Below are positions 30,315-39,355 of a DNA stretch of 47,342 nucleotides, in pieces. This stretch comes from Tessaracoccus bendigoensis DSM 12906 (lineage in GTDB: Bacteria; Actinomycetota; Actinomycetes; Propionibacteriales; Propionibacteriaceae). Every line of letters begins with the position of its first letter. Position 1 is the first letter of the stretch. The notes beneath the pieces were generated by a model. That model ran no database searches. It was not told the DNA's origin and saw nothing but the letters and a program-made list of their open reading frames with translations. The stretch spans positions 1 to 47,342 of the forward strand of contig NZ_FQZG01000028.1 in NCBI RefSeq assembly GCF_900141915.1, written 5' to 3'. A program made the position numbers and the translations under genes.

Positions 30315-31259
30315 GTGCTAGCAATTGTCGCGCCCGGGCAGGGCGCCCAGACCCCAGGATTCCTCGCTCCGTGGCTTGAAGACGCGGCGCTGGCAGAGCA
30401 ACTCGCCGCGCTTTCCGAGGTCAGCGAGCTCGACCTCGGGCACTTCGGCACCGAGGCCGACGCCGAGACGATCCGCGATACCGCGATTGCGCAGCCGCTG
30501 CTGGTGGCTTCCGCGCTCCTGACGGCGCGTGCCCTCCTGGGTAGCGACCTGGGTGCGGTCGGTGTGACCGCCGGGCATTCCGTCGGGGAACTGGCCGCGA
30601 TGGCACTTTCGGGGGTCATTTCGGACGATGATGCGCTGATCCTGGTTCGGGAACGCGGCCGCGCGATGGCCGAGGCCTCTGCCGCCAGGCCGACTTCCAT
30701 GACCGCGGTCGTCGCCGGCGATCGGGATGAGGTGCTCGCCGCCATCGAGGCGGCCGGACTCACCCCGGCCAACAACAATGGCAGTGGGCAGATCGTGGCG
30801 GCGGGCACCGTGGAGCAGCTCGCGGTACTCGCAGAGAACCCACCCCGCAGGGCCCGTCTGGTTCCGCTCAGCGTCGCCGGGGCTTTCCACACGATCCACA
30901 TGCAGCCTGCAGTGGCTCATCTGCAAGGAGTGGCCGCAGGGGTCGAGACCCACTCCCCCAGGTTGGCGCTCCTCAGCAACGCCGACGGCAAGGTCGTCAC
31001 CTCCGGTTCCGACGCCCTTACTCGAATGATCAATCAGGTCGCAAACCCGGTCCGCTGGGACCTGTGCATGGCTACGATGGCGGAATTGGGTGTCACCGGT
31101 CTTCTCGAACTTGCACCGGCCGGCACACTCACCAAGATCGCCCAGCGAAACCTCAAGGGCGTTGAATTGTTCAACCTGAACTCGCCTGACCAACTCGACG
31201 AGGCGCGCACCTTCGTCGACGCCCACGCATCCGCTGCCCCGCAGCCCGAATCCAAGTGA
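30315..31259 (+). CDS. fabD: Malonyl-CoA:ACP transacylase
   Basis: A 314-residue enzyme that loads malonyl groups on acyl carrier protein. It begins with the family-typical [16 protein letters not shown]; the catalytic Ser89 with His88 is in [12 protein letters not shown], and the second His is in [10 protein letters not shown]. The start is the GTG at 30315; the longer open frame upstream runs through the promoter region. It is the first gene of the fabD-fabH-acpP-fabF operon and its TGA overlaps the fabH GTG (GTGA), indicating coupled translation. Confidence 0.95.
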   Translation: MLAIVAPGQGAQTPGFLAPWLEDAALAEQLAALSEVSELDLGHFGTEADAETIRDTAIAQPLLVASALLTARALLGSDLGAVGVTAGHSVGELAAMALSGVISDDDALILVRERGRAMAEASAARPTSMTAVVAGDRDEVLAAIEAAGLTPANNNGSGQIVAAGTVEQLAVLAENPPRRARLVPLSVAGAFHTIHMQPAVAHLQGVAAGVETHSPRLALLSNADGKVVTSGSDALTRMINQVANPVRWDLCMATMAELGVTGLLELAPAGTLTKIAQRNLKGVELFNLNSPDQLDEARTFVDAHASAAPQPESK

Positions 31260-32257
31260 GTATCAACGTGGCTCTGAAGACCTCCACAGGCGCCGAATAC
31301 GCGCGGATCATGTCCGTCGGCGGAGCACGCGGTAGCCGCGTGGTCAGCAACGAGGAGATGTGTACCCTCATCGACTCCACCCCGGAGTGGATCCAACAGC
31401 GCACCGGGATCACCGAGCGCCACTGGGTGGCCGAAGGTGAGGACGTCGAGACCCTCGGTATAGAGGCCGCGGGTAAGGCGATCGAGCGGGCCGGCCTCCA
31501 GCCCTCCGACATCGACGCGATCCTCGTCTCGACGGTCTCGCACTACCAGCAGACCCCGTCGCTGGCCTGCATCCTGGCCGGTCAGCTTGGCCTCGGGGCG
31601 CCGGCCGCGTTCGACATCTCCGGTGCCTGTGCCGGCTTCTGCTACGGCGTCTGCTTGGCCGAGTCGATGGTCCGTTCGGGGTCGGCGAAGCACGTGCTGG
31701 TCATCGGGGCGGAGACGCTTTCGCGCTACACCGATTTCAGCGACCGGTCCACGGCATTCCTGTTCTCCGACGGAGCGGGCGCGGTGGTCGTAGGGCCCTC
31801 CGACGTCCCGGCGATCGGTCCGACGGTGTGGGGCTCGAAGCCTGAGGCGGCCAGGGTCATCGAGATCGACGACTGGCGCCAGGTGAACCCGAGTGTCGAG
31901 GGTCCCTTTATCCACATGGAAGGCCGCGAGGTCTTCAAGTGGGCCACCACCGCGATCGTGGACAAGGCCGTCGAGGCACTCAGCGCCTCGGGGCTGACCC
32001 CCGAAGAACTCGACTGCTTCATCCCCCACCAGGCCAACAACCGGATCACCGATTCGATGTTGCGCCACCTCAAGCTGCCCGAGGACGTCGTGGTCAGCCG
32101 CGACATCATCCGGATGGGCAATTCGTCTGCGGCGTCGATCCCGCTGGCGATGGAGGCCCTGCTCGAATCCGGGCAGGCCAAGAGCGGTGACAGCGCACTG
32201 ATCATCGGATTCGGAGCGGGCCTCGTGTTCGCCGGCCAGACCGTGATCCTGCCCTGA
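31256..32257 (+). CDS. fabH: Beta-ketoacyl-ACP synthase III
   Basis: A 333-residue condensing enzyme that starts fatty acid synthesis from an acyl-CoA primer and malonyl-ACP. The triad is Cys125 in [12 protein letters not shown], the His in IPHQANNRI and the Asn in [10 protein letters not shown]. The thiolase fold is complete. In actinobacteria FabH usually takes branched or propionyl primers; the primer here cannot be read from sequence. The GTG overlaps the fabD stop. Confidence 0.95.
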   Translation: MSINVALKTSTGAEYARIMSVGGARGSRVVSNEEMCTLIDSTPEWIQQRTGITERHWVAEGEDVETLGIEAAGKAIERAGLQPSDIDAILVSTVSHYQQTPSLACILAGQLGLGAPAAFDISGACAGFCYGVCLAESMVRSGSAKHVLVIGAETLSRYTDFSDRSTAFLFSDGAGAVVVGPSDVPAIGPTVWGSKPEAARVIEIDDWRQVNPSVEGPFIHMEGREVFKWATTAIVDKAVEALSASGLTPEELDCFIPHQANNRITDSMLRHLKLPEDVVVSRDIIRMGNSSAASIPLAMEALLESGQAKSGDSALIIGFGAGLVFAGQTVILP

Positions 32258-32301
32258 CCACACCACCCACCCACCCAACACAGTTAAGTTAAGGAGCCAA
32301 C

Positions 32302-32547
32302 ATGGCAAGCACTGAAGAGATCCGCACGGACCTGGCCGAAATCGTCAACGACATCGCCGGTGTCGCCGCTGAGGATGTTCAGCTCGACAAGTCGTTCGTG
32401 GACGACCTCGGTGTCGACTCCCTGTCGATGGTCGAGATCATCTACGCCTGCGAGGACAAGTTCGGCGTCAGCATCCCCGATGAAGACGCCAAGAACCTCA
32501 AGACGGTCGGCGACGCCGTCGCCTACATCGAGCGCGCCCAGAACTGA
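32302..32547 (+). CDS. acpP: Acyl carrier protein
   Basis: An 81-residue acidic carrier. Ser40 in the GVDSLSMVE motif receives the 4'-phosphopantetheine arm on which acyl chains are built. The four-helix pattern and length are standard. A TTAAGGAGCC ribosome site precedes the ATG, stronger than those of its operon neighbours, fitting the high need for ACP. A hairpin follows in the gap to fabF. Confidence 0.97.
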   Translation: MASTEEIRTDLAEIVNDIAGVAAEDVQLDKSFVDDLGVDSLSMVEIIYACEDKFGVSIPDEDAKNLKTVGDAVAYIERAQN

Positions 32548-32554
32548 CGCGCCA

Positions 32555-32580
32555 GGGCGGCTCCGAACGCGGGGCCGCCC
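32555..32580 (+). terminator. Stem-loop between acpP and fabF
   Basis: GGGCGGC and GCCGCCC pair over a 12-base loop, seven bases after the acpP stop. Without a T-run it is more likely a partial terminator or a 3'-end stabiliser that raises acpP over fabF. Confidence 0.4.
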
Positions 32581-32627
32581 ACCTCCATTCCCTCCCCTCC
32601 CCCACCCTTGACGTCTCAGGAGCCCGC

Positions 32628-33884
32628 ATGACCCGTACGGTCGTCATCACTGGATTTGGTGCTTTCACCCCCCTCGGCGCAGATGCCCCCAGCACTTGGG
32701 AGGCGATGCTCGCCGGGCGTTCCGGCGTACATGCACTGCGCCAGTCCTGGGCGGCTGAGCTGCCCGTGACCTTCGCGGCCGAGACCTCAGACCCGGTCGA
32801 GCATCTTGACCGAGTGACCGCACGACGGCTCGACCGGTCGTCGCAGCTGGCGATGGTCGCAGGCATGGAGGCGTGGGCCGATGCCGGTTTCGGACTGGGT
32901 GCCGACAACCCCACCGACCCTGACCGCACACTCGTCTCGGTCGGAACCGGGATCGGCGGGCTGCATTCGCTCCTCGGCAACTGGGACACGCAGAAGGAGA
33001 AGGGGCTGCGCCGCGTTTCGCCGCTGACCATCCCCATGCTGATGGCCAACGCGCCGGCCGCGAACCTCGGATTGCTCGTCGGTGCCGCCGCAGCGGTCCA
33101 CGCCCCCGTCAGCGCCTGTGCGTCGTCGAACGAGGCGATCTCCCTCGCCTACGACCAGATCCAACTCGACCGTTGTGACATTGCCCTTGCGGGAGGCACC
33201 GAGGGGGTCATCCACCCATTGCCGCTGAACGCGTTCGCGCAGATGCAGGCGCTAAGCCGACGCAACGACAGCCCCGAGACTGCCTCACGTCCGTGGGATG
33301 TGGACCGCGACGGCTTCGTGCTCGGTGAAGGCGCCGCCCTGATGGTCCTCGAAACCTTGGAAAGTGCCCTGGCCCGCGGCGCGAAGATCTACGGCACCCT
33401 GGTGGGCGCAGGCATCAGCAACGACAACCATGACATCGTGCAGCCTGAACCCAGCGGTCGTGGACAGTCGCAGGCCATGATCAAGGCGCTCAAGGCATCC
33501 GGTCTGGCCCCCCGCGACATCGTCCACGTCAACGCGCACGGCACGTCGACGCCGCAGGGTGATGTGACGGAGGCGGGCTCAATCGCCACGGCCCTCGGCT
33601 CCGCCGTCGACGGCGTCGTCGTGACCTCCACCAAGTCGATGACGGGCCACCTGCTCGGTGGTGCCGGAGCGCTCGAGACGTTCGCGACTGTAATGGCGCT
33701 GCGGGATCGTGTCGTCCCCCCCACCATCAACATCGAGAACCTCGAACCGGGGCTGCCGGTCGACATCGCGGTCAACGCCACGCGCACGCTAGGCGAAGGC
33801 GATCTGGCCGCGCTCAACAATTCGTTCGGTTTCGGTGGCTCGAACGTGGCGGTTGCGGTGACCAACCAGAACGTCACCGCCTGA
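32628..33884 (+). CDS. fabF: Beta-ketoacyl-ACP synthase II
   Basis: A 418-residue condensing enzyme that elongates acyl-ACP with malonyl-ACP. The Cys-His-His triad is Cys164 in VSACASSNEA, the His in NAHGTSTPQGD and the His in TGHLLGGAGA. The beginning VVITGFGAFTPLG and the end NNSFGFGGSNVAV are typical. It is the last gene of the operon and ends at a strong bidirectional terminator. Confidence 0.96.
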   Translation: MTRTVVITGFGAFTPLGADAPSTWEAMLAGRSGVHALRQSWAAELPVTFAAETSDPVEHLDRVTARRLDRSSQLAMVAGMEAWADAGFGLGADNPTDPDRTLVSVGTGIGGLHSLLGNWDTQKEKGLRRVSPLTIPMLMANAPAANLGLLVGAAAAVHAPVSACASSNEAISLAYDQIQLDRCDIALAGGTEGVIHPLPLNAFAQMQALSRRNDSPETASRPWDVDRDGFVLGEGAALMVLETLESALARGAKIYGTLVGAGISNDNHDIVQPEPSGRGQSQAMIKALKASGLAPRDIVHVNAHGTSTPQGDVTEAGSIATALGSAVDGVVVTSTKSMTGHLLGGAGALETFATVMALRDRVVPPTINIENLEPGLPVDIAVNATRTLGEGDLAALNNSFGFGGSNVAVAVTNQNVTA

Positions 33885-33897
33885 ATCGGCCGCGCCG

Positions 33898-33930
33898 AAA
33901 ACGGCCGGGCCGACATGGCCCGGCCGTTTT
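33898..33930. terminator. Bidirectional terminator after fabF
   Basis: A perfect 14-base-pair stem (33898-33911 with 33917-33930), AAAACGGCCGGGCC against its complement, around a GACAT loop. The A-run and TTTT ends give a classic intrinsic terminator on both strands, between convergent fabF and DUF3145 genes. Confidence 0.93.
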
Positions 33931-33940
33931 CTGTTCCTGA

Positions 33941-34459
33941 TCAGCCGACCTGATGCAACCAGCGAACCGGTGCCTCCTCGGAGGCGTAGCGGAACACATC
34001 CAACTCCTCATCCCAGGGGGCACCGAGTAGTCTCTCCAGGGCCTTCAGGATCGGCTCCCCGCCGAGCGCGTCTGTGGCCACTGCATGCTTGAGACGGTCT
34101 TCGGGGATGAGGATGTCGCCGTGGACACCGACGACGGCGCTGAACGAGCCGAGGGAAGGGGTGTGGCAGTAGCGTTGCCCATCCGAGGAACCGCTCGGCT
34201 CCTCCGTCACCTCGAAGCGCAACTGACCCAGCCGACCGAGCGCCGATGCGATCGCGGCGCCCCTGCCGGGCGCCCCCGTCCAAGAGAACTCCGCCCGCTG
34301 GCTGCCCGGCTGGGCCGGTTGCGGAACCCAGCCCAGGCTGATGCGGGTGTCCAGGACGGCGCCGATGGCCCACTCGATGTGCGGGCACAGCGCCGCCGAC
34401 GCGGAGTGGATGAAGATCATCCCCCGCGTCGGCGGTCTGGTCTCTGAATGAGCAGACAT
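33941..34459 (-). CDS. DUF3145 family protein
   Basis: A 172-residue soluble protein of DUF3145, an actinobacterial family of unknown role that I recall beside fabF in Streptomyces too. Recognisable segments are GMIFIHSASAALCPHIEWA, AEFSWTGAPG, LRFEVTEEPS and HGDILIPEDRL. AGGAGG precedes the ATG. It converges on fabF. The conserved linkage hints at a role with fatty acid synthesis, but nothing in the sequence names a reaction. Confidence 0.88.
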   Translation of the reverse strand: MSAHSETRPPTRGMIFIHSASAALCPHIEWAIGAVLDTRISLGWVPQPAQPGSQRAEFSWTGAPGRGAAIASALGRLGQLRFEVTEEPSGSSDGQRYCHTPSLGSFSAVVGVHGDILIPEDRLKHAVATDALGGEPILKALERLLGAPWDEELDVFRYASEEAPVRWLHQVG

Positions 34460-34559
34460 CGGTTGAACCTCCTGGTTGGGCCAGATTGCCTTCCCCAGCG
34501 ATTCGGCCCGACCAGGTGTCCTGCCAATTGTGCATCAGCCCCGGCGGACGCGCAACGCT

Positions 34560-35576
34560 TCAGCAGCCATAGAAGTGATCCTGGGCCGCTTCGCGCGCCC
34601 TCACCGTCACGATCTTGTCGGTCGGGAGCAGCTTCTCCGGGTCGCCCTGATCCCACGCCTTGTAGAACAACAGTTCGACCGGGCCTTCACGCAGCGATGC
34701 GCCCTGGAAGGGGCCGCCCTCACTGTTTCTCGTGACCAGTTGGATCTTTCCCGGGAAGGCCGCGGTGAGTTGGGCGTAGGTCATGCCGACCCGGAAAGTA
34801 GAAAGGCCGGAACTGCTGCCGATCGGGGTGGCAGGGCTGCTGGTCCACACATTGCCGATCGTGCCGTCAAGGTAGTCCATCAGGTCGACGCCGAATGAGC
34901 GCACCTCTGCGGACGCGCGGTGAGCGCTGCAAAGGTTGCCCGGAGCGAGGTATTGCCCATGCATGATCGAGAGGCTGGTGCCGAGCTGGATGGGCCCGAA
35001 CCCGGTCGGGGTCAGGACGGCCCGCTGCAGCACCGATTTCGGCACGCTGGTCACGGCCGGGATCGAGGCGGATGAGAACTGGACCTGGTTGTTGAACACC
35101 CAGCGCTTGACCGTCTGGAATCCAGAGCCGGTGCTGATCACGACATCCGCGCGGGCAAACGTGCGACAGCCACCCTTACCAGTCAAGGCCGTGTCGCACT
35201 CGGTGCGCCACGCGCGCCCATCGGAGGCGGTCCAGGATGCGGTCCGGCCGAGGTTGTTGCCGGCCCACGCTGCCCGTGGGCTCGGGAGGTACGTCAGGTT
35301 GTTGAACGCCCAGCCGTTGATCTGTCGGTAGCCGGAGCCGACCCTCACGACCTGGCTGGCCCAGATCTCGGTGCGGCACCGCACGATGCTCGACGAGTAC
35401 ATCATGCACTGCGTCCGCCAGGCTCGGCCGCCGATGAACTGGGACCCGGGGGTGTTGTATACGCTGACCACGGGAGTGGGAGGCGTGTAGACCGGCGCCG
35501 CGTTGGCAACGGGCGTCGGACCGGTCATCAGGAGGCCTGCCAGCACGGCGGCCGCGCAGTAACGGAACAGCTTCAT
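34560..35576 (-). CDS. Secreted protein with two Trp-rich repeats
   Basis: A 338-residue protein with a clear Sec signal peptide (MKLFRYCAAAVLAGLLM, cleavage near ANA-AP). The mature part has two homologous units of about 55 residues: GGRAWRTQC...CRTEIWA...INGWAFNN and DGRAWRTEC...CRTFARA...VKRWVFNN, each with a cysteine pair likely to be disulfide bonded. A different C-terminal domain of about 150 residues (TPTGFGPIQLGTSL onward) follows, with cysteines at NLCSAH and the terminal FYGC. I recognise no function. AAGGAG precedes the ATG at 35576, which is preferred over one five codons earlier. Confidence 0.8.
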   Translation of the reverse strand: MKLFRYCAAAVLAGLLMTGPTPVANAAPVYTPPTPVVSVYNTPGSQFIGGRAWRTQCMMYSSSIVRCRTEIWASQVVRVGSGYRQINGWAFNNLTYLPSPRAAWAGNNLGRTASWTASDGRAWRTECDTALTGKGGCRTFARADVVISTGSGFQTVKRWVFNNQVQFSSASIPAVTSVPKSVLQRAVLTPTGFGPIQLGTSLSIMHGQYLAPGNLCSAHRASAEVRSFGVDLMDYLDGTIGNVWTSSPATPIGSSSGLSTFRVGMTYAQLTAAFPGKIQLVTRNSEGGPFQGASLREGPVELLFYKAWDQGDPEKLLPTDKIVTVRAREAAQDHFYGC

Positions 35577-35656
35577 TGCACACTCCTTCATCGAGGACCG
35601 CGCAACGATCCGGTCCTTAACATAAGTATCCGCCTGATGTCAATACCTAAGAGTGC

Positions 35657-35686
35657 TTGCCTGCTCAGGGGCGGATCGGATATACA
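35657..35686 (+). promoter_or_regulatory. Promoter of the S9 peptidase gene
   Basis: TTGCCT (35657-35662) and TATACA (35681-35686) are 18 bases apart, a good housekeeping-sigma promoter. The ATG at 35693 is six bases after the -10, so transcription should start at the start codon. Confidence 0.6.
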
Positions 35687-35692
35687 GCCAGG

Positions 35693-37537
35693 ATGCGCAC
35701 CCCCACGCCGATCGATTCGGTCCTGCACTATCCAGACGCGATCTCCCAGGTCCGGGCCACCGATGAGGCCGTCTACTGGCTGGCGACAATCGCCGCAGAA
35801 GACGGCCGGACGACGGTACGTCGCCTGCTCGGTGGCGAGGTCTCCGAGCTCACCCCTGAGGCAAACGTCCGCTCCCGGGCGATGGAGTACGGGGGTGGCG
35901 CCTACGCCGTCGATGGGTTGGCCGTCGCCTACTGCGACGATCGCACCGGGCGGGTCTGGTTGCGTGGTGAAGCCGGGACCTGCCCCGTCACGCCAGAGAA
36001 CTCGCCTTACGTCTATGGCGGGCTCGTTCTCAGCATTGCGGACGGGGTCATCCTCGCCGTCCGCGAGGACCACTCTGCGGAGCCGGAAACCCGCACCGAG
36101 ATCGTGGCGTTGTCACTGTCTGGCGCCAACGACGGCGGGGGCACCGTGATTGCCACCGGCGCGGACTTCTACGCCTCCATCGCCTTGTCCGGGTGCCGCG
36201 TGGCCTGGCAGCAGTGGGATCACCCGAACATGAGTTGGGACACCTCGTCGGTGTGGACGGCGACGCTGGCCGACCCGTCCGACGCCGCGCCGGTCGCCTC
36301 ATCCGACGGCGTCTCGGCCGGATACCCGGTCTGGCTCCCCTCCGGCCGCCTCGCGTTCGTCTCGGACGAGGACGGCTTCTGGAACTGGCAGATCGTCGAC
36401 GGTCCCCGCTGGAAGATCGACCGGGACTGCTCAGGCCCGCTCTGGGTGCTCAATCCCGCTGTCGCCGTCGGGTTCGGCGACGACCGGATCGCCACGGTCT
36501 GCTATGGGGATGGGGCAGGTCGGCTTGCCGGTTGGACCCCGTCAGACGGCAGTGAGGCGTTTCCCGTCCCAGGCACCACCGACATCGAGTCGCTCGCGAC
36601 CGCGGGCGGGATCGTGTTCGTCGTCGCTGAATGGCCCGACCGTGGGTCGTCGCTGTTCGCCATCCATCCGGACGGATCGACCGAGTCGCTCGCCGGCCCG
36701 ACCCGGAAGGAACCCGACGTCGTGCGGGGAGAGTCGATCTGGGCCGAGGGCGAGTCAGGCCCGGTTCAGTCATGGCTGTACCGACCGGAGTCGGCAACTC
36801 CTCCGCTCATCGTGATGACGCACGGCGGACCAACGAGCATGGCTACCGCGGGCTACGACGCCACCACCCAGTTCTGGGTGTCTCGCGGCTTCGCGGTCCT
36901 CGACGTCAACTACTCCGGCTCCACCGGTTTCGGGCGGGCCTACAGGGATCGGCTCAAAGGCAGGTGGGGGCTGCTCGACGTCAGCGACGCCGTCGCCGCC
37001 GTCAGGGCCGTCACTGATCGCGGCCTCGCGGACCCCACGCGGGTGGCGATCACCGGGGGCAGCGCCGGTGGTTACACGACACTGCAGTCGCTGACCACGA
37101 CAGACGTCTACGCGGCCGGCATCAGCCGTTACGGCATCGGCGACCTCACCACGCTCGTCACCGACACGCACAAGGCCGAATCACGCTACCCGGAAGGCCT
37201 GGTCGCGCCGTGGCCCGAGGGCCGGGCCATCTATGAGGACCGTTCCCCCGTCAACCACCTGGAGAGGCTGTCCACCCCGATGCTGATCCTGCAGGGCACC
37301 GAGGACAAGGTCGTGCCGCCCAGCCAGGCTGTGCAGATGGCCGAAGCGGTCAGGGGGGCGGGCCAACCGGTGGCGTTGCTGATGCTCGAAGGCGAGGGCC
37401 ACGGCTTCCGGGCGCTTGCCACCAGGCGACGCGCGCTGGAGGCGCAGGTGTCGTTCCTGGAGCAGGTGTTCGGGATGCCCCACAGCCCCGACGTCCCCGT
37501 CCTCGAGATCGAGTCACTGGGGTTGAGTGGGCGTTGA
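35693..37537 (+). CDS. S9 family (prolyl oligopeptidase-type) serine peptidase
   Basis: A 614-residue cytosolic peptidase. The first 360 residues form a beta-propeller, with repeats such as WQQWDHPNMSWDTSS. The C-terminal alpha/beta-hydrolase domain has the nucleophile Ser457 in ITGGSAGGYTT, Asp538 in LQGTEDKVVPP and His570 in EGEGHGFR. The RGFAVLDVNYSGSTGFGRAYRD block is typical of acylaminoacyl/dipeptidyl peptidase members. No signal peptide is seen. The start is set by the leaderless promoter. The peptide substrates are unknown. It is a single-gene unit. Confidence 0.92.
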   Translation: MRTPTPIDSVLHYPDAISQVRATDEAVYWLATIAAEDGRTTVRRLLGGEVSELTPEANVRSRAMEYGGGAYAVDGLAVAYCDDRTGRVWLRGEAGTCPVTPENSPYVYGGLVLSIADGVILAVREDHSAEPETRTEIVALSLSGANDGGGTVIATGADFYASIALSGCRVAWQQWDHPNMSWDTSSVWTATLADPSDAAPVASSDGVSAGYPVWLPSGRLAFVSDEDGFWNWQIVDGPRWKIDRDCSGPLWVLNPAVAVGFGDDRIATVCYGDGAGRLAGWTPSDGSEAFPVPGTTDIESLATAGGIVFVVAEWPDRGSSLFAIHPDGSTESLAGPTRKEPDVVRGESIWAEGESGPVQSWLYRPESATPPLIVMTHGGPTSMATAGYDATTQFWVSRGFAVLDVNYSGSTGFGRAYRDRLKGRWGLLDVSDAVAAVRAVTDRGLADPTRVAITGGSAGGYTTLQSLTTTDVYAAGISRYGIGDLTTLVTDTHKAESRYPEGLVAPWPEGRAIYEDRSPVNHLERLSTPMLILQGTEDKVVPPSQAVQMAEAVRGAGQPVALLMLEGEGHGFRALATRRRALEAQVSFLEQVFGMPHSPDVPVLEIESLGLSGR

Positions 37538-37688
37538 GCACTAATCCGGGTTCGATCTGAATCCAGACACGTTGGCACGTTCAAATCGGAATCGAACCGG
37601 TGATAGTGCTCAAGTTCTGGCGAGTTCCAACCCTGCCCGCGTGCGCAGGCCCGCCAAAGTTCCAGCGCCAGAGTCAGGCTCGTACCGT

Positions 37689-38387
37689 TCAGAGGGGGGC
37701 TTGTGCAGGGCGCGGGCCGAAGATCGCGGTGCCGATCCGCACGCAGGTCGAGCCCTCCCGGATCGCGAGGCGGAAGTCGCCCGACATGCCCATGCTCAGC
37801 TCCTCCCAGCCGCCGCCCATCGCGTCCCTGATCCGTCGACGGGCGTCGGCCAATGACCCGAAGCAGGCGGCAACTTCGTCTTCGTCAGGGCTGTTGACCG
37901 CCATCGTCATCAGCCCCCGGGGCTCGAGAGCGTCGAAGGCCGACAACTTCGAGGCGAACTCGACGGCCTCCTCGGGCCGTATCCCGGACTTGGCCTGCTC
38001 CCCCGAGGTGTTGACCTGCACCAGGACGGGCAGGCGGCGCCCCACGGCCTCGAGCCGACGCTGCAGAGCCTCCGCGAGTCTCAACGAGTCGAGCGAATGC
38101 AGTTCGGTCGCGACCTCGGCGACCTGCCTGGCCTTGTTCGTCTGCACGTGGCCGATCGCTGCGAACCCGATCCCCTCCTGGCCCAACTCGGCCGCCTTGG
38201 CCACCAGTTCCTGGACCTTGTTCTCCCCGAACAGCCCATAGCCGGCCGCGTGCGCCTCACGGATGGCGGCGACGCTGTGGTACTTGCTGACAGGCAGGAG
38301 CCGGACGGCGGCCGGATCGCGACCAGCTTCCCGGCAGGCGTCGTCGATGGCGGCCCGGACACGGGCAAGGCTCTCGGTGATACTCAT
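37689..38387 (-). CDS. PLP homeostasis protein YggS
   Basis: A 232-residue pyridoxal-phosphate-binding protein of the YggS/PROSC family, a TIM-barrel that buffers PLP. The PLP lysine is in PVSKYHS, followed by GENKVQEL, AIGHVQTNKA, NTSGEQAKSG, MSMGMSGDF and VRIGTAIFG. It overlaps the stop of the VWA gene upstream by four bases. In many actinobacteria it sits in the division cluster; here it is at the end of the moxR operon. Confidence 0.93.
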   Translation of the reverse strand: MSITESLARVRAAIDDACREAGRDPAAVRLLPVSKYHSVAAIREAHAAGYGLFGENKVQELVAKAAELGQEGIGFAAIGHVQTNKARQVAEVATELHSLDSLRLAEALQRRLEAVGRRLPVLVQVNTSGEQAKSGIRPEEAVEFASKLSAFDALEPRGLMTMAVNSPDEDEVAACFGSLADARRRIRDAMGGGWEELSMGMSGDFRLAIREGSTCVRIGTAIFGPRPAQAPL

Positions 38388-39355
38388 GGCCAGCGTGCCC
38401 CGAGTGAAATGACACCGATCGCCGACAGCACGGCGAAAATGATCGCAAACCCCGCAGACCGGTCTGTGACCTCCGTCGGAACCCTCTCGGTGCCGACCGA
38501 TTCGCGGATCGACTCGTACACCTCGGCGAGTTGCCCACTGGACTCGGCCGAGTACTTCTTCCCGCCGGAGATGCGTGCGATCTCGCTGAGTTCGTAGTGG
38601 TCGACGGAGACCCGCTGCCTCTGACCGTCCTGTACGACGTAGCCGTCGTCGGTGCCGAAGGCGATGGTGTAGACGGGAACCCCCTGATCCTTGGCGGTCT
38701 GGGCGGCACCTGCCGAGCTGCGGCCGATGTTGGTGGCTCCGTCGGAGAGCAGCACTATCGCGGCGGGAGGTACGGCGTCGGGGTCGTCCGGGTCGGGCGG
38801 GACCAGTTTGAGCGCGTCGAGGCTCCGGTAGACCCCTTCCCCGACGGCCGTCGACGGGGCCAGCTCCAACGCGTCGATGGCACGCACCACGGCTCCGCGG
38901 TCGACGGTGGGTGGTACGACGATGTCGGCCGTCCCCGCGAAGGTCACCAGCCCCACGTTGAACCGTTCGGGTAGCGAGTTGACGAACTCGTTCGCGGAGG
39001 CCTGCGCGGCCTTCAGGCGGTTCGGGCTGACATCCTCGGCCTCCATCGACCACGACACGTCGATGGCGACGATCACACTGGCACGGTCGCGGGGCTTGTC
39101 GGTGTAGTCCTTGGGGATGGCCCAGGCCACGATCAACGATCCGAGGCTGAGCAGGGCGAGGAGGACCGCCCCGTGCCGTTTCCAGGCGGCGTCCTTCGGG
39201 ACGACGAGCTGTAGCCGTGAACTCACAGGTCGCTTCCGGTGACCGCCGCGCCGCGACAACAACACGTACAGCAACGCGATCACAGGGATGATCGCCAGCG
39301 CCCAGAGCCGCTGGGGAGCAAGGAACTCCAAGGCGAGGGGGATCACCGGGGCCAC
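38384..39355 (-). CDS. VWA-domain membrane protein 1
   Basis: A 323-residue BatA-like protein. Two N-terminal membrane helices (about 18-33 and 62-80) lead to a von Willebrand A domain with the MIDAS motif DVSWS at 99-103, a Thr in FAGTAD and the Asp in LLSDGATN, then a C-terminal membrane helix. It is about as similar to the next VWA gene as tandem paralogues are. In moxR operons such proteins work with the MoxR ATPase and DUF58 protein in envelope protein assembly or stress. Starts within the upstream gene by 13 bases. Confidence 0.9.
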   Translation of the reverse strand: MAPVIPLALEFLAPQRLWALAIIPVIALLYVLLSRRGGHRKRPVSSRLQLVVPKDAAWKRHGAVLLALLSLGSLIVAWAIPKDYTDKPRDRASVIVAIDVSWSMEAEDVSPNRLKAAQASANEFVNSLPERFNVGLVTFAGTADIVVPPTVDRGAVVRAIDALELAPSTAVGEGVYRSLDALKLVPPDPDDPDAVPPAAIVLLSDGATNIGRSSAGAAQTAKDQGVPVYTIAFGTDDGYVVQDGQRQRVSVDHYELSEIARISGGKKYSAESSGQLAEVYESIRESVGTERVPTEVTDRSAGFAIIFAVLSAIGVISLGARWP

